The position numbers were made by a program, and so were the translations under genes. Below, one piece after another: positions 1 to 7,933 of a stretch of DNA of 64,000 bases. A model generated the notes under the pieces. It was given only the letters and a program-made list of their open reading frames with translations, did not search any database and was not told the DNA's origin. How positions within the stretch are numbered: the first letter of the stretch is position 1; every line of letters starts with the position of its first letter. This DNA comes from Lysinibacillus fusiformis (lineage in GTDB: Bacteria > Bacillota > Bacilli > Bacillales_A > Planococcaceae): positions 1 through 64,000 of the forward strand of contig NZ_PDFK01000004.1 of NCBI RefSeq assembly GCF_002845985.1, given 5' to 3'.

Positions 1-98
1 TAGCGTCACAGATGAGACCCTGGAGCGAGCGTAAGTGAGTGAAGCGCGGCTCATCGGACGCCCCCTGGAAAGGGCGCTGGCGGAACGGAAATCAACCT
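1..98. repeat. GC-rich intergenic block, probable dispersed repeat
   Basis: The first 98 bases are much richer in G and C than their surroundings and carry no reading frame with a ribosome-binding site. GATGAG at 11-16 is mirrored by CTCATC at 50-55, so the block can fold, and a second G/C-rich stretch follows at 61-83. I recall similar blocks between genes in Lysinibacillus genomes, but copy number cannot be seen here. The remaining 96-266 holds nothing I can identify and separates the block from the end of the asb operon. Confidence 0.35.
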
Positions 99-266
99 CT
101 CACCTTGCAAAGTTGCTTTTTCTGCCTTTGACATGATCTTTTTTCACAAATGTTTCTTGCATCAGAACTAAGTTGTATGCAGACTCCAGTATTTTCAGCT
201 TGACTTCAGATAATTCCATCCAACTCTAAGGTACAACTGAGTTCACTGAGTATAAACAGCCTTACA

Positions 267-1091
267 CTATATTTGCACCAACTGCAACGCCTTCTTAACC
301 TCTTGACTATCTTTTGCTAATACGCTCATCACATTCGATCCAAACCATTCCAATGATGCATCTACCTCCATCGTTGAAACTGCTTCTGCTAGGAATTCAC
401 CATAATCAATAGCACCTTCAAACAAAGGAACCATTCCTTCCCTAGACCCTGCTGCCGCATACACATTGTTTGGTGAAAAAACATCTAGTTGAGCACGTGA
501 GGCAATATTTTTAAAATGAAAATGTGAGATATAAGGACGTAGTTGCTTCATGGCGACAATCGGGTTCATTCCTGATTCCCATATATGTAAAACGTCAAAG
601 TTCACTCGTAGGCTGGAGTGATTCGTTTCTTCAAGTAACTGCATGGTTGAAGGTAGATTATCTGTTAATGTATTTGGATGAGTTTCTACCAGCAAGTTTT
701 GTCCTTGTGACTCAAGATAATCACAGAGCATTGTAAGTCTGACAATAAGTTCTACCCTTTCTTTCTTACTCGTGTCTGAGCTGCCTTGCTTTCCTACAAA
801 TGTACGAATTTTATTTGTTCCCCAGCGCTTGGCAAGTGCAGATAATCTTTCTGTTTCAGCCATCATCTCCGAAACGGGTGCATCTAATGGCAAATAATCA
901 CTAAGCATGCTCGTTTCCAAACCGTAGGAGCTTAGCCAATCTGCTCCATAATGAGGTTCATCTGCCAAGTTCTTTGCATGAATGCCCCAGAGCTCGATTC
1001 CTTGAAAGCCTTGTGTTTTAGCAAATTGAGCTAATTGCTCCATCGAGTGGAGATGGTGCCGAAATGAGATTGTACAAATTGATAGTTTCAT
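267..1091 (-). CDS. asbF: 3-dehydroshikimate dehydratase, petrobactin pathway
   Basis: Converts 3-dehydroshikimate to 3,4-dihydroxybenzoate, the catechol used for petrobactin. It is a TIM-barrel protein of the xylose isomerase-like/AP endonuclease 2 family. Metal-site motifs are visible in order: LVETHPNTLTD, NFDVLHIWE, HFHFKN and LEWFG. I start it at 1091 (MKLSICT), because GAGGT lies six bases upstream and the start overlaps the asbE stop as ATGA; a longer in-frame start at 1139 lacks a ribosome-binding site. Length is about 274 residues, normal for AsbF. It is the last gene of the operon, as in Bacillus anthracis and B. cereus. Confidence 0.93.
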   Translation of the reverse strand: MKLSICTISFRHHLHSMEQLAQFAKTQGFQGIELWGIHAKNLADEPHYGADWLSSYGLETSMLSDYLPLDAPVSEMMAETERLSALAKRWGTNKIRTFVGKQGSSDTSKKERVELIVRLTMLCDYLESQGQNLLVETHPNTLTDNLPSTMQLLEETNHSSLRVNFDVLHIWESGMNPIVAMKQLRPYISHFHFKNIASRAQLDVFSPNNVYAAAGSREGMVPLFEGAIDYGEFLAEAVSTMEVDASLEWFGSNVMSVLAKDSQEVKKALQLVQI

Positions 1092-2056
1092 AACATGACC
1101 TCTTTCTTGTGCTGTAATGTTAACCATGCTTGAAAACATTCTTGTAATCCTTGCTTGATTTTGAACTCAAGCTGATTTTGTTCTTCTAACTTCACAAAAA
1201 TATTTTCCACCAATAACAAATCTTGCGTCATCGCCAGCTTCATCGCTCGATACTGAATCGTTGTATAGCCAGTCACTAGACGCTCAATTTCATCACACCA
1301 TGTGTCAAAGCCTTCCTCTTCTCGCCCAAGTGCTTCCCAAAAAAATGCAAATGCATGCTCATATGCATACTTTCTAATCGCGATAACTGGCAATTGCTTT
1401 AAGGCAGTCGGTAGTTTTGACAGATGTTCTTTTCCTGCGATAGACTTTTTCATAATTTCGGTAACGGCATCTGTCAACGGATTACAATCAAGCTTGATGC
1501 ATGTATTAAAATAGGCTTCAACCGTCTCTGTAGTAGGAGCAATAATCGTCTCAGAATCAAAGTAATAGCCACCTTTGACAGTTGGCTCTTGGATTGCAGC
1601 TAAAATTCGCTCCTTCGGTAAAATTCCTTCCCAGCGAAAATCAGGGTCATACATAAACCACTCTTCTTCATTTTCGGTCGATTCTAGCATCACATAATGA
1701 GGGAATGGACGTTGATGAAATTTATTCTCTCGCTCTGGCAGCATCGATAAATCCAGCATCACCATCACATGCTGATGTGGCGATTTATTCTCTACTAGCC
1801 CTAGCAATTTGTTTATATTTTCTTGTTTAGACTGCTTTTCGTCATACCATTTGTAAAGCTTGATGCCATAGAGCATTTCATACCATGTTTGAAAGAAATC
1901 ATGATCGATTTGATCAGAATGGTATGTTAGCACACCATTATCAAGCACATCAAAATCTGCGTCCCATACCCCAAAATAGTAGGGCCTATGATCGACACCT
2001 TTCGTTTTCTTAATAACCTCACAAACACAGCTTACAAAACAATGAACTTTTATCAT
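1088..2056 (-). CDS. asbE: petrobactin biosynthesis condensing protein AsbE
   Basis: By its place between the carrier protein AsbD and AsbF and by its sequence this is AsbE, which in characterised systems transfers 3,4-dihydroxybenzoyl from the AsbD arm onto a spermidine amine. It is 322 residues long with no membrane segment. A CGGAGG box stands a few bases before the ATG. It is separated from asbD by about 13 bp and shares its last bases with the asbF start, so the two are probably translationally coupled. No well-known catalytic motif can be pointed to; the name rests on gene order and family resemblance. Confidence 0.88.
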   Translation of the reverse strand: MIKVHCFVSCVCEVIKKTKGVDHRPYYFGVWDADFDVLDNGVLTYHSDQIDHDFFQTWYEMLYGIKLYKWYDEKQSKQENINKLLGLVENKSPHQHVMVMLDLSMLPERENKFHQRPFPHYVMLESTENEEEWFMYDPDFRWEGILPKERILAAIQEPTVKGGYYFDSETIIAPTTETVEAYFNTCIKLDCNPLTDAVTEIMKKSIAGKEHLSKLPTALKQLPVIAIRKYAYEHAFAFFWEALGREEEGFDTWCDEIERLVTGYTTIQYRAMKLAMTQDLLLVENIFVKLEEQNQLEFKIKQGLQECFQAWLTLQHKKEVML

Positions 2057-2069
2057 TTTTGGCCTCCGA

Positions 2070-2327
2070 TTATTCTACCTTTTGCTGTTTTTCTAAAAAG
2101 CTTGCTAATGTTCCTACTGTTTTGAAATCTTTAGGAACAAGAACCTCATCGGGGATGGCAATGCCAAGATCCAACTCTATATGAAGAATCAGTTGAAGGA
2201 CCATAATGGAATCCATATACAAATCCTCATTTAATCGGGCATCTTCATTGAAAGAAGACAGTGTCGGCAACTCTAATGAATTTTCCATAATATCATAGAT
2301 GCTCTGAATCAGTTGTTGTCGCGTCAT
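2070..2327 (-). CDS. asbD: aryl carrier protein AsbD
   Basis: A small acyl carrier protein (85 residues) that holds 3,4-dihydroxybenzoate as a phosphopantetheine thioester between AsbC and AsbE. The attachment motif DLYMDSIMVLQL is visible, with Ser40 as the predicted phosphopantetheine serine. GGAGG lies nine bases before the ATG, inside the end of asbC, and the start overlaps the asbC stop codon by four bases. The protein is acidic, as expected for a carrier protein. Confidence 0.93.
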   Translation of the reverse strand: MTRQQLIQSIYDIMENSLELPTLSSFNEDARLNEDLYMDSIMVLQLILHIELDLGIAIPDEVLVPKDFKTVGTLASFLEKQQKVE

Positions 2328-3556
2328 ACTGGTATGCCTCCAAGTTTTTTTCTACTTATTTTTCCATTAGGCAGCTTTTCAATTTCTTGAACAGGCAAAA
2401 ACTCTATTGGAACTTGATGTGGAGCTAGAAATTTTCGGCACCATTCTCGAAGCTCCATATTATCGATTGGTTCAGTAGACACATATAGTGCACATACCCG
2501 CTCTCCTGATAGGTTATCTTGTTTCTTATATACAACTGCTTCGACTATTCTTGGGTCATCCATTAACACGGTTTCCACTTCTTGCGGATACACATTCAAG
2601 CCTGCTACATTAATTGTGTCATCTATTCTTGCTAGAAAAGACAAAACATTATCTTCTATATAGCCAAGATCTTTCGTATAAATCGTTTGTGTAGACAATT
2701 CAATAATGATTTCGCTCGGTGTTTGTTTATCACCGGCTCTTACCTTTACATGAGGAAGTGGGTAGCCCATTTCTTTCGGATCTTCCACATTAGGGTGAAT
2801 CGCAACACAGCCTGCTTCAGAGCAGCCATACTGCTGGAGTACTTGGCGAGATTTCTCTCTTAATGTTGTCAGCCAGCTATGCGGCATCAAAGTTCCTGAC
2901 GTCATAACACGATCAAATTGTTCACCCATCGGTAATAATCGACTTAATGTATAAAGTAACGCTGGAGCCCCATAAAGTATGTGTTGAGGATATTCTTTTA
3001 GCTTTCTCAAAATATATTTAGGGTTATTATTCGTAATAATAACTGGTTTTGCTCCCCTTCTTAGGCAAGCCAAAACACCACAAATGAAGCCATAGGAATG
3101 AGTTACTGGACAAGCAACAACCGAATTTGTCAAGGAATCGACAGGTAACATCGTCACATAACTTTCAATCTCTTTTTCCACAGAGCTCCACGTTCGTTCA
3201 ATACATTTCGGAGCGCCTGTTGTGCCTGAGCTCATTTGAACTAATACGCCCTCTTGGTTATTGCAATGATTTGATAGTTCAATGAAAGTATCAATCGATT
3301 GGAACAACAGCAGATGACTACCTGCTGAAGAAGCAAGCCGCACAGCTCCCTCTTTCGGCGTTGCTGAATGGATGGGGACAACTGATCCCCCTTTTTCGCG
3401 AATGTATAAACAAAGAGCTATATATTGGAAAGTATCATCTGTACAAATAGCTAGTCTGCGATTGTTACACTCCCTTAGATGAGGTAAGCTTTCATATATT
3501 TCAAATTGCTTCTCAATATCTTCTACTGCATAAAATTGATCATTGACATAAAACAT
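2324..3556 (-). CDS. asbC: 3,4-dihydroxybenzoate-AMP ligase AsbC
   Basis: Activates 3,4-dihydroxybenzoate with ATP and loads it on AsbD. It is an ANL-superfamily adenylating enzyme, about 410 residues, shorter than most of that superfamily as is usual for AsbC. Visible motifs are the phosphate loop SSGTTGAPK near residue 110, the hinge and C-terminal motif GLNVYPQEVE, and a lysine-rich C-terminus (NGKISRKKLGG) carrying the likely catalytic lysine. Three consecutive ATG codons lie at 3562, 3559 and 3556; GGAG is eight bases before the third, which I chose. The start overlaps the asbB stop. Confidence 0.92.
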   Translation of the reverse strand: MFYVNDQFYAVEDIEKQFEIYESLPHLRECNNRRLAICTDDTFQYIALCLYIREKGGSVVPIHSATPKEGAVRLASSAGSHLLLFQSIDTFIELSNHCNNQEGVLVQMSSGTTGAPKCIERTWSSVEKEIESYVTMLPVDSLTNSVVACPVTHSYGFICGVLACLRRGAKPVIITNNNPKYILRKLKEYPQHILYGAPALLYTLSRLLPMGEQFDRVMTSGTLMPHSWLTTLREKSRQVLQQYGCSEAGCVAIHPNVEDPKEMGYPLPHVKVRAGDKQTPSEIIIELSTQTIYTKDLGYIEDNVLSFLARIDDTINVAGLNVYPQEVETVLMDDPRIVEAVVYKKQDNLSGERVCALYVSTEPIDNMELREWCRKFLAPHQVPIEFLPVQEIEKLPNGKISRKKLGGIPV

Positions 3557-3558
3557 CA

Positions 3559-5310
3559 TCATTTCTCCTTTTTATCCGCTTGCGCCAACGTATTGTTGAC
3601 GATATGTCGAAAATTACCTTCCTCTTGATTTTGAACTTTCTTAGTTAGCAAAGATTCAACATAAATATGTGTGCTAGTATGCTGAAGCTGTTCATGTCTT
3701 GCACATAACGATGGAAAGCGTTCCAAGTGCTTCTGTAAGCTGTCCTTAACTTGACACCAAAAATGTGTTTCTGCAAAGTCATACTGCTCCTCTAGCAAAT
3801 ACGATAGTTCACTTAAATGAAATACGAATAGTGTATCCATAATTAACTCTCGTAAAGCCTCTACAGAAGACATCCAATAATACTGATCGACAGGTGCATC
3901 TTTAAAACGTTCGTGTATCGTTGCAAAGTCTGGAACGAGGCTTCTGTCTGCAATGAATTCTTCCATATATTCGATACTGTCATGGAAATCCCTCAGTACA
4001 ACCCGAGTCGGCCACCCATTTTGATGCAATAAAATCATGTTTTGTGCATGTGCCTCCACCGCAATACCATGAGCGACCAGCAAGTGCCACACAGGAATAA
4101 CACTCACTTCGATCAAGCGTTTTACCCACTCCTCTGCTCCATATCGGGAAAGCCAATCATCAATAAATGGACGCCCATCTCTCTCCATCATCATTAGTAC
4201 TGTAAAAGGAACCGCTTCCTCCTCATCCTTCATATACAAGCGCACACTTTCTCGCCATATGGTACCAAGCTGACCTTCTAGTTTGCTACTATGCTTTTGG
4301 GCATTCGGTTCAAAAATAATACCTGCATATTCTTCCAGTACAATAAGCGATGCTTCCTTTTGTAAATAGGCATCTAATTGAATCACCTGTTTAAGCCATG
4401 ATGAAATAGGAGGAGCGGCACAAACAGCATGAGAATGTAACTTTCGCAAGGAAGAAGTATTCACCATATTCATTGCACATTTTAATTGCGCCTTTTCAGG
4501 ATGTGAAACATTCCATAATGTTCGTACTGATTGGGTTGCTCTATAGTAATCTCCTTTCACATTTAGAGGGATTAAATCTTTTTGCTCAATTAATTCAGCT
4601 AGTTCCATTTTCAGGTTATGCCATTGCCAAGGATGAACGGGTAGGAACGTATAGTCGTCAAATGTTCCACCGAAAATCGCAAGCTTTGCTAGAAGGTCTT
4701 CCCACAGCAAATGTCCTAGCTCTCTTTTCCAAAAGCTCTCTTCCTCAAGAACTGTAATTCGTACGTAGCTTCTTCTCACCGCAACCCATTGAAGGGTAAA
4801 TGATTGCTTTGCCTCAGGGCCATAGTTTTTATGGTCGTCAATTGTAAAACCGGTTCTAGATTTGAAACAAGGATGATAGGGATGCCCTTCCATGATTTCT
4901 GATTCTAATTCTTCATAGCTCGAATTTCTTCTCGACATGGGCATTTGGAGATGACGCTCATTCCATTGACAAAGCTTACTCGTTAAATGAAGTTCTTCCA
5001 GTAAACGAACTTTGTCTTTACGAGTAGATAGTAATTCATCTACTAGATCCTCAAGCGTAGCTTCTAGTAACGTCTCATCTTTTCCTACTAGAAAAATACT
5101 ATCGCCCTTTATTCGGATACGATCAAAGGCCATTCTTCGCCCTTCACAACGATAGGTACATTTCTGTCCAACAAGAGTAAAAATGGAAGACCATTTATCT
5201 AGAGGCGTTTCTTCATATTTGATTAGTCCTTCAAACATCATTGCTTCTACAAGCTGCCGCCTTACACGTAGCTCTTCTTGTTTAGTAACTAAAGGCTGTA
5301 GCTGCTTCAT
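3559..5310 (-). CDS. asbB: petrobactin NIS synthetase AsbB
   Basis: An IucA/IucC-family, NRPS-independent siderophore synthetase that joins the second spermidine arm to the citrate backbone. Motifs in order are GHPYHPCFKSR near residue 145, LPVHPWQW near 225, TQSVRTLWN near 262 and VEAHAQNM in the C-terminal FhuF-like part. I start at 5310 (MKQLQPLV), since AGGAGG lies six bases upstream, inside the end of asbA; an in-frame start at 5373 would lie deep within asbA. The overlap with asbA is 29 bp. Length is about 583 residues. Confidence 0.93.
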   Translation of the reverse strand: MKQLQPLVTKQEELRVRRQLVEAMMFEGLIKYEETPLDKWSSIFTLVGQKCTYRCEGRRMAFDRIRIKGDSIFLVGKDETLLEATLEDLVDELLSTRKDKVRLLEELHLTSKLCQWNERHLQMPMSRRNSSYEELESEIMEGHPYHPCFKSRTGFTIDDHKNYGPEAKQSFTLQWVAVRRSYVRITVLEEESFWKRELGHLLWEDLLAKLAIFGGTFDDYTFLPVHPWQWHNLKMELAELIEQKDLIPLNVKGDYYRATQSVRTLWNVSHPEKAQLKCAMNMVNTSSLRKLHSHAVCAAPPISSWLKQVIQLDAYLQKEASLIVLEEYAGIIFEPNAQKHSSKLEGQLGTIWRESVRLYMKDEEEAVPFTVLMMMERDGRPFIDDWLSRYGAEEWVKRLIEVSVIPVWHLLVAHGIAVEAHAQNMILLHQNGWPTRVVLRDFHDSIEYMEEFIADRSLVPDFATIHERFKDAPVDQYYWMSSVEALRELIMDTLFVFHLSELSYLLEEQYDFAETHFWCQVKDSLQKHLERFPSLCARHEQLQHTSTHIYVESLLTKKVQNQEEGNFRHIVNNTLAQADKKEK

Positions 5311-7105
5311 ATTCTGCCTCCTCATACTGAACAACGAACGGATTTGGCACTTTCGTATATACCGCTTGTTCAAGCTCGGCTTCTAGTTCATCTACATCAT
5401 GAAATCTTGTTAATAAATTTGCTTTGAACGCAAGCTCCTCTTGCTTTAGAATGTTACGAATAAATGCCTTCCCGAAACCTGTAAATTCTTTTTCTAATAA
5501 GTGCAGTTGATCGATAGACCACTTCAAAAGAATTTTTTCATCGATTAGCTGATCGGCTCCAAATCGGGAAATAACGGGAAACAATTGATTCATAAATAAA
5601 TAATATGTAAATCTATCATGAATAAGGGCATCTTCGTAAAATAGCTCTTCTGTTTCATGTAAAGAAGGCTCTATTGAAAGAAGTACTTCTTTATATGTTT
5701 TTGACAAGTAATAACCTTGGTTATCACGATAATAATAAGTAGTTGGATAACTGGAAGAAATGTTTAACAAACTATTTTGCTGGTGTGCTTCGAGAGCTAT
5801 TCCATTCTCATCGTATAATCTTAATAACGATTCAATCGAACATTTCCAATAAGCCTTAAACCAATCTAAGCTTACGCTCTCTATTGATCGGAATTCTGAT
5901 TGAGCGATTTTCATGATGAGCTGACATAATTTTGATTTTTCTTTTGGTAGGGGCTCTTGCAAAAGCGTAGCGATCATGCAGATTCCTTCATCATGTCCTT
6001 CAGGAAATACATTTGAGCGAAAAATAACCTCAAACCCTGATTCCGTCTGATTTGGGAACTCTACAGTCATATAGGCTGGATCATCAATCATCCGGAAAGA
6101 TGGATGGTTCTGTAAGAAATCAATCTTATTCATTAACCGAGCCATAACAATCCCAGCTTTTAATTCATGCGTTCTAGTCACCCGCAATGAATTCGTTATT
6201 TTGACTGGAATTGAAAACTTATACATCATTTCTTCATTTGTGCTATATACCGTTCTTATCGAGGAGGTTGCTGTATAAAGTGCCCCAAGTGCACCTTCGT
6301 ATTTTATCCATCCTTCAGCAAGCGCTTTTTTTACATGCGGTTGCTGCAAAAGCCATTGTGCTTGAAGCGGATGCATCGGAATGAGGCAATCCTTCTCTGA
6401 CATCACAAAATCAGGTTGTGATGTTGTTAAAGACTGAGAAATGAGTTCACTTGCACTTTTTTCTAATACAGAGGACTCTTTCACATTTTTACGGTCGACA
6501 CGAAAATAGTGAAGCTGGAAAGAACCTTGTAACTCTGGAGCAAAACTCGTTTGCTGCCAATCTGACATCCCTTGTCTGCTTTTAGGTGTTGGATGGAGCC
6601 AATGTCCAAGTAAGAGTGATTGCTCAGCTTCAATAAACGTACCGTTAGCTCCATTTTGTTTCTTATTTTCCAGACGCTTTTCAATATAATTTGTCATCGT
6701 TTGATAGCTCTCAATTATGCGAAGAATGAGTTCATCAAAATGGGAGGAAAGTTCATGACATCCATCCTTCTTAGCCATAAAATGGAGTTCCTGAATAAAT
6801 GTGATGAGTATCGTTAATTTATCTTCAACAAGCCATTGGTTTTGTTTCGTACAATACTTCAACGAGACACCAAATTTATGCCTTCCAACAAGAGATTTGT
6901 ATTCCATGCCAAATGCAAAACGTGTGTTTTGTAATGGTAACTCGATTTCTAATATATATTCCTCTGTCGTTAGGATAGATAGTCGCTGTTCTTTTATCCA
7001 TTCCTCCTTTCTGACCCAGTGTCCGCTACTCACCTCTCGTATATAACAATTCATAAACGCTTGAAACGTTGCATTTTCTGCAATCTGTTTAGCCATCTGT
7101 TGCAT
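5282..7105 (-). CDS. asbA: petrobactin NIS synthetase AsbA
   Basis: The first gene of the petrobactin operon; its product adenylates citrate and condenses it with spermidine. It belongs to the IucA/IucC family, 607 residues. Diagnostic motifs are GHWLHPTPKSRQG (167-179), MHPLQAQW (244-251), TATSSIRTVY (278-287) and KFSIPVKITNSLR (296-308), followed by EAHQQN in the C-terminal domain. AAGGA lies ten bases before the ATG. A perfect Fur box is centred about 47 bp upstream, so the operon should be on under iron limitation. No petrobactin uptake genes lie in this window. Confidence 0.94.
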   Translation of the reverse strand: MQQMAKQIAENATFQAFMNCYIREVSSGHWVRKEEWIKEQRLSILTTEEYILEIELPLQNTRFAFGMEYKSLVGRHKFGVSLKYCTKQNQWLVEDKLTILITFIQELHFMAKKDGCHELSSHFDELILRIIESYQTMTNYIEKRLENKKQNGANGTFIEAEQSLLLGHWLHPTPKSRQGMSDWQQTSFAPELQGSFQLHYFRVDRKNVKESSVLEKSASELISQSLTTSQPDFVMSEKDCLIPMHPLQAQWLLQQPHVKKALAEGWIKYEGALGALYTATSSIRTVYSTNEEMMYKFSIPVKITNSLRVTRTHELKAGIVMARLMNKIDFLQNHPSFRMIDDPAYMTVEFPNQTESGFEVIFRSNVFPEGHDEGICMIATLLQEPLPKEKSKLCQLIMKIAQSEFRSIESVSLDWFKAYWKCSIESLLRLYDENGIALEAHQQNSLLNISSSYPTTYYYRDNQGYYLSKTYKEVLLSIEPSLHETEELFYEDALIHDRFTYYLFMNQLFPVISRFGADQLIDEKILLKWSIDQLHLLEKEFTGFGKAFIRNILKQEELAFKANLLTRFHDVDELEAELEQAVYTKVPNPFVVQYEEAEYEAATAFSY

Positions 7106-7144
7106 TCATTAACCATCCTTTCACAGAGCCTTCTCCCTATCAAA

Positions 7145-7159
7145 TGATAATTATTATCA
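7145..7159. promoter_or_regulatory. Fur box upstream of asbA
   Basis: The 15 bases match the Bacillus Fur 7-1-7 consensus TGATAATNATTATCA at every fixed position. The site is 40 bp before the asbA start codon, where it would cover the promoter or first transcribed bases. This is the expected iron control of petrobactin synthesis. I could not fix the exact promoter hexamers on the minus strand. Confidence 0.9.
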
Positions 7160-7237
7160 TTCACTGTTAAAAAAATGAGTCTTCCAAATTAAAAAGACTG
7201 ATGAGATGATAAGAAGTAAATGGAAACAATTGAATTG

Positions 7238-7263
7238 TTGACAAACGTTGATAATGATTATCA
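7238..7263 (+). promoter_or_regulatory. second Fur box with rightward TTGACA element
   Basis: A second perfect 7-1-7 Fur site lies at 7249-7263. TTGACA at 7238-7243 on the plus strand is followed 15 bp later by TATCAT (7259-7264), a shortish spacer. This could drive an iron-regulated transcript away from asbA, ending at the hairpin at 7519-7556. Alternatively the second box may only strengthen Fur repression of asbA from a distance. Confidence 0.6.
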
Positions 7264-7518
7264 TTTTCAACAATAATTACATATTATAAGAAAGACAGAA
7301 ATGACTCAACTGTCTAAAGACCTATATGGCAATTTAAACCATCGAAATAGGTAAAAGTGTAGAAGCACTTGCCTTTTATTGGAGGATATTAAGAGGTTAT
7401 TAATATATGGTACTTTGAGAGGGAGAAATATTACAAGGAGATAAAAAGAATTTCCTCATATGTGAAAGGTCTATATGTTATGAATGTTCCTAGCCCTTTA
7501 CGTGCAATTGCACAAATA

Positions 7519-7556
7519 GACAAAAATCCTTTCTTATCAACGAAAGGGTTTTTGTC
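7519..7556 (+). terminator. hairpin closing a possible Fur-controlled transcript
   Basis: A 15-bp stem (GACAAAAA-T-CCTTTC paired with GAAAGG-G-TTTTTGTC, one G-T wobble) with an eight-base loop; its 3' arm is T-rich. No convincing gene lies between 7264 and this hairpin. A 43-codon frame from ATG at about 7479 runs through the hairpin and was not accepted. Confidence 0.55.
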
Positions 7557-7663
7557 TGTTTATAGAGTTAAATCATTATCAAAATTTCGCTCATATCAGA
7601 AAGGTGGATGAGATGCTGAATAATTATCAACTTTCTAGCACCCACATCCTCTTTCTCTCGGGT

Positions 7664-7847
7664 CTATCTTGAACTTATAGTAAAAATTACCTATACTCAA
7701 TTTCCCATCATTATCTCTGGCATCATAGAGCTCTGAAAGATGACTAAATGTCCAAGAAATCAAATAGCCCTCCTGTTTTTATTTGATATGTACAGCATCC
7801 ATAATATTTTTCGCTACAGGTGGCTTCTCTGATAAAATAAGTTTCAT
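7664..7847 (-). pseudogene. DNA topoisomerase III (topB) N-terminal remnant
   Basis: Read leftward from ATG at 7847, the frame gives MKLILSEKPPVAKNIMDA, an in-frame stop after about 23 codons, then EGYLISWTFSHLSELYDA. These are the N-terminal TOPRIM motifs of topoisomerase III (MKLILAEKPSVAKNI-type start, then GY..TW..GHL..L.D). A middle portion is missing and the rest of the enzyme is absent. It is a dead fragment, perhaps left from a mobile element or an old duplication. Only the first quarter of the family is represented. Confidence 0.7.
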
Positions 7848-7933
7848 GTATGGCACTCACTCACTATTCAAATATTCGTTCTAAATCACAGAAAAAGGAA
7901 CATACATTACTTGCTGTATGTCCCTCTCCATCT

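Noticed and set aside
4473-4757. Plus-strand frame of 94 codons inside asbB
   Set aside because: Shadow of asbB on the other strand with no ribosome-binding site.
7479-7610. 43-codon frame starting MNVPSPLRAIAQ
   Set aside because: It runs through the hairpin at 7519-7556 and has a poor ribosome-binding site.
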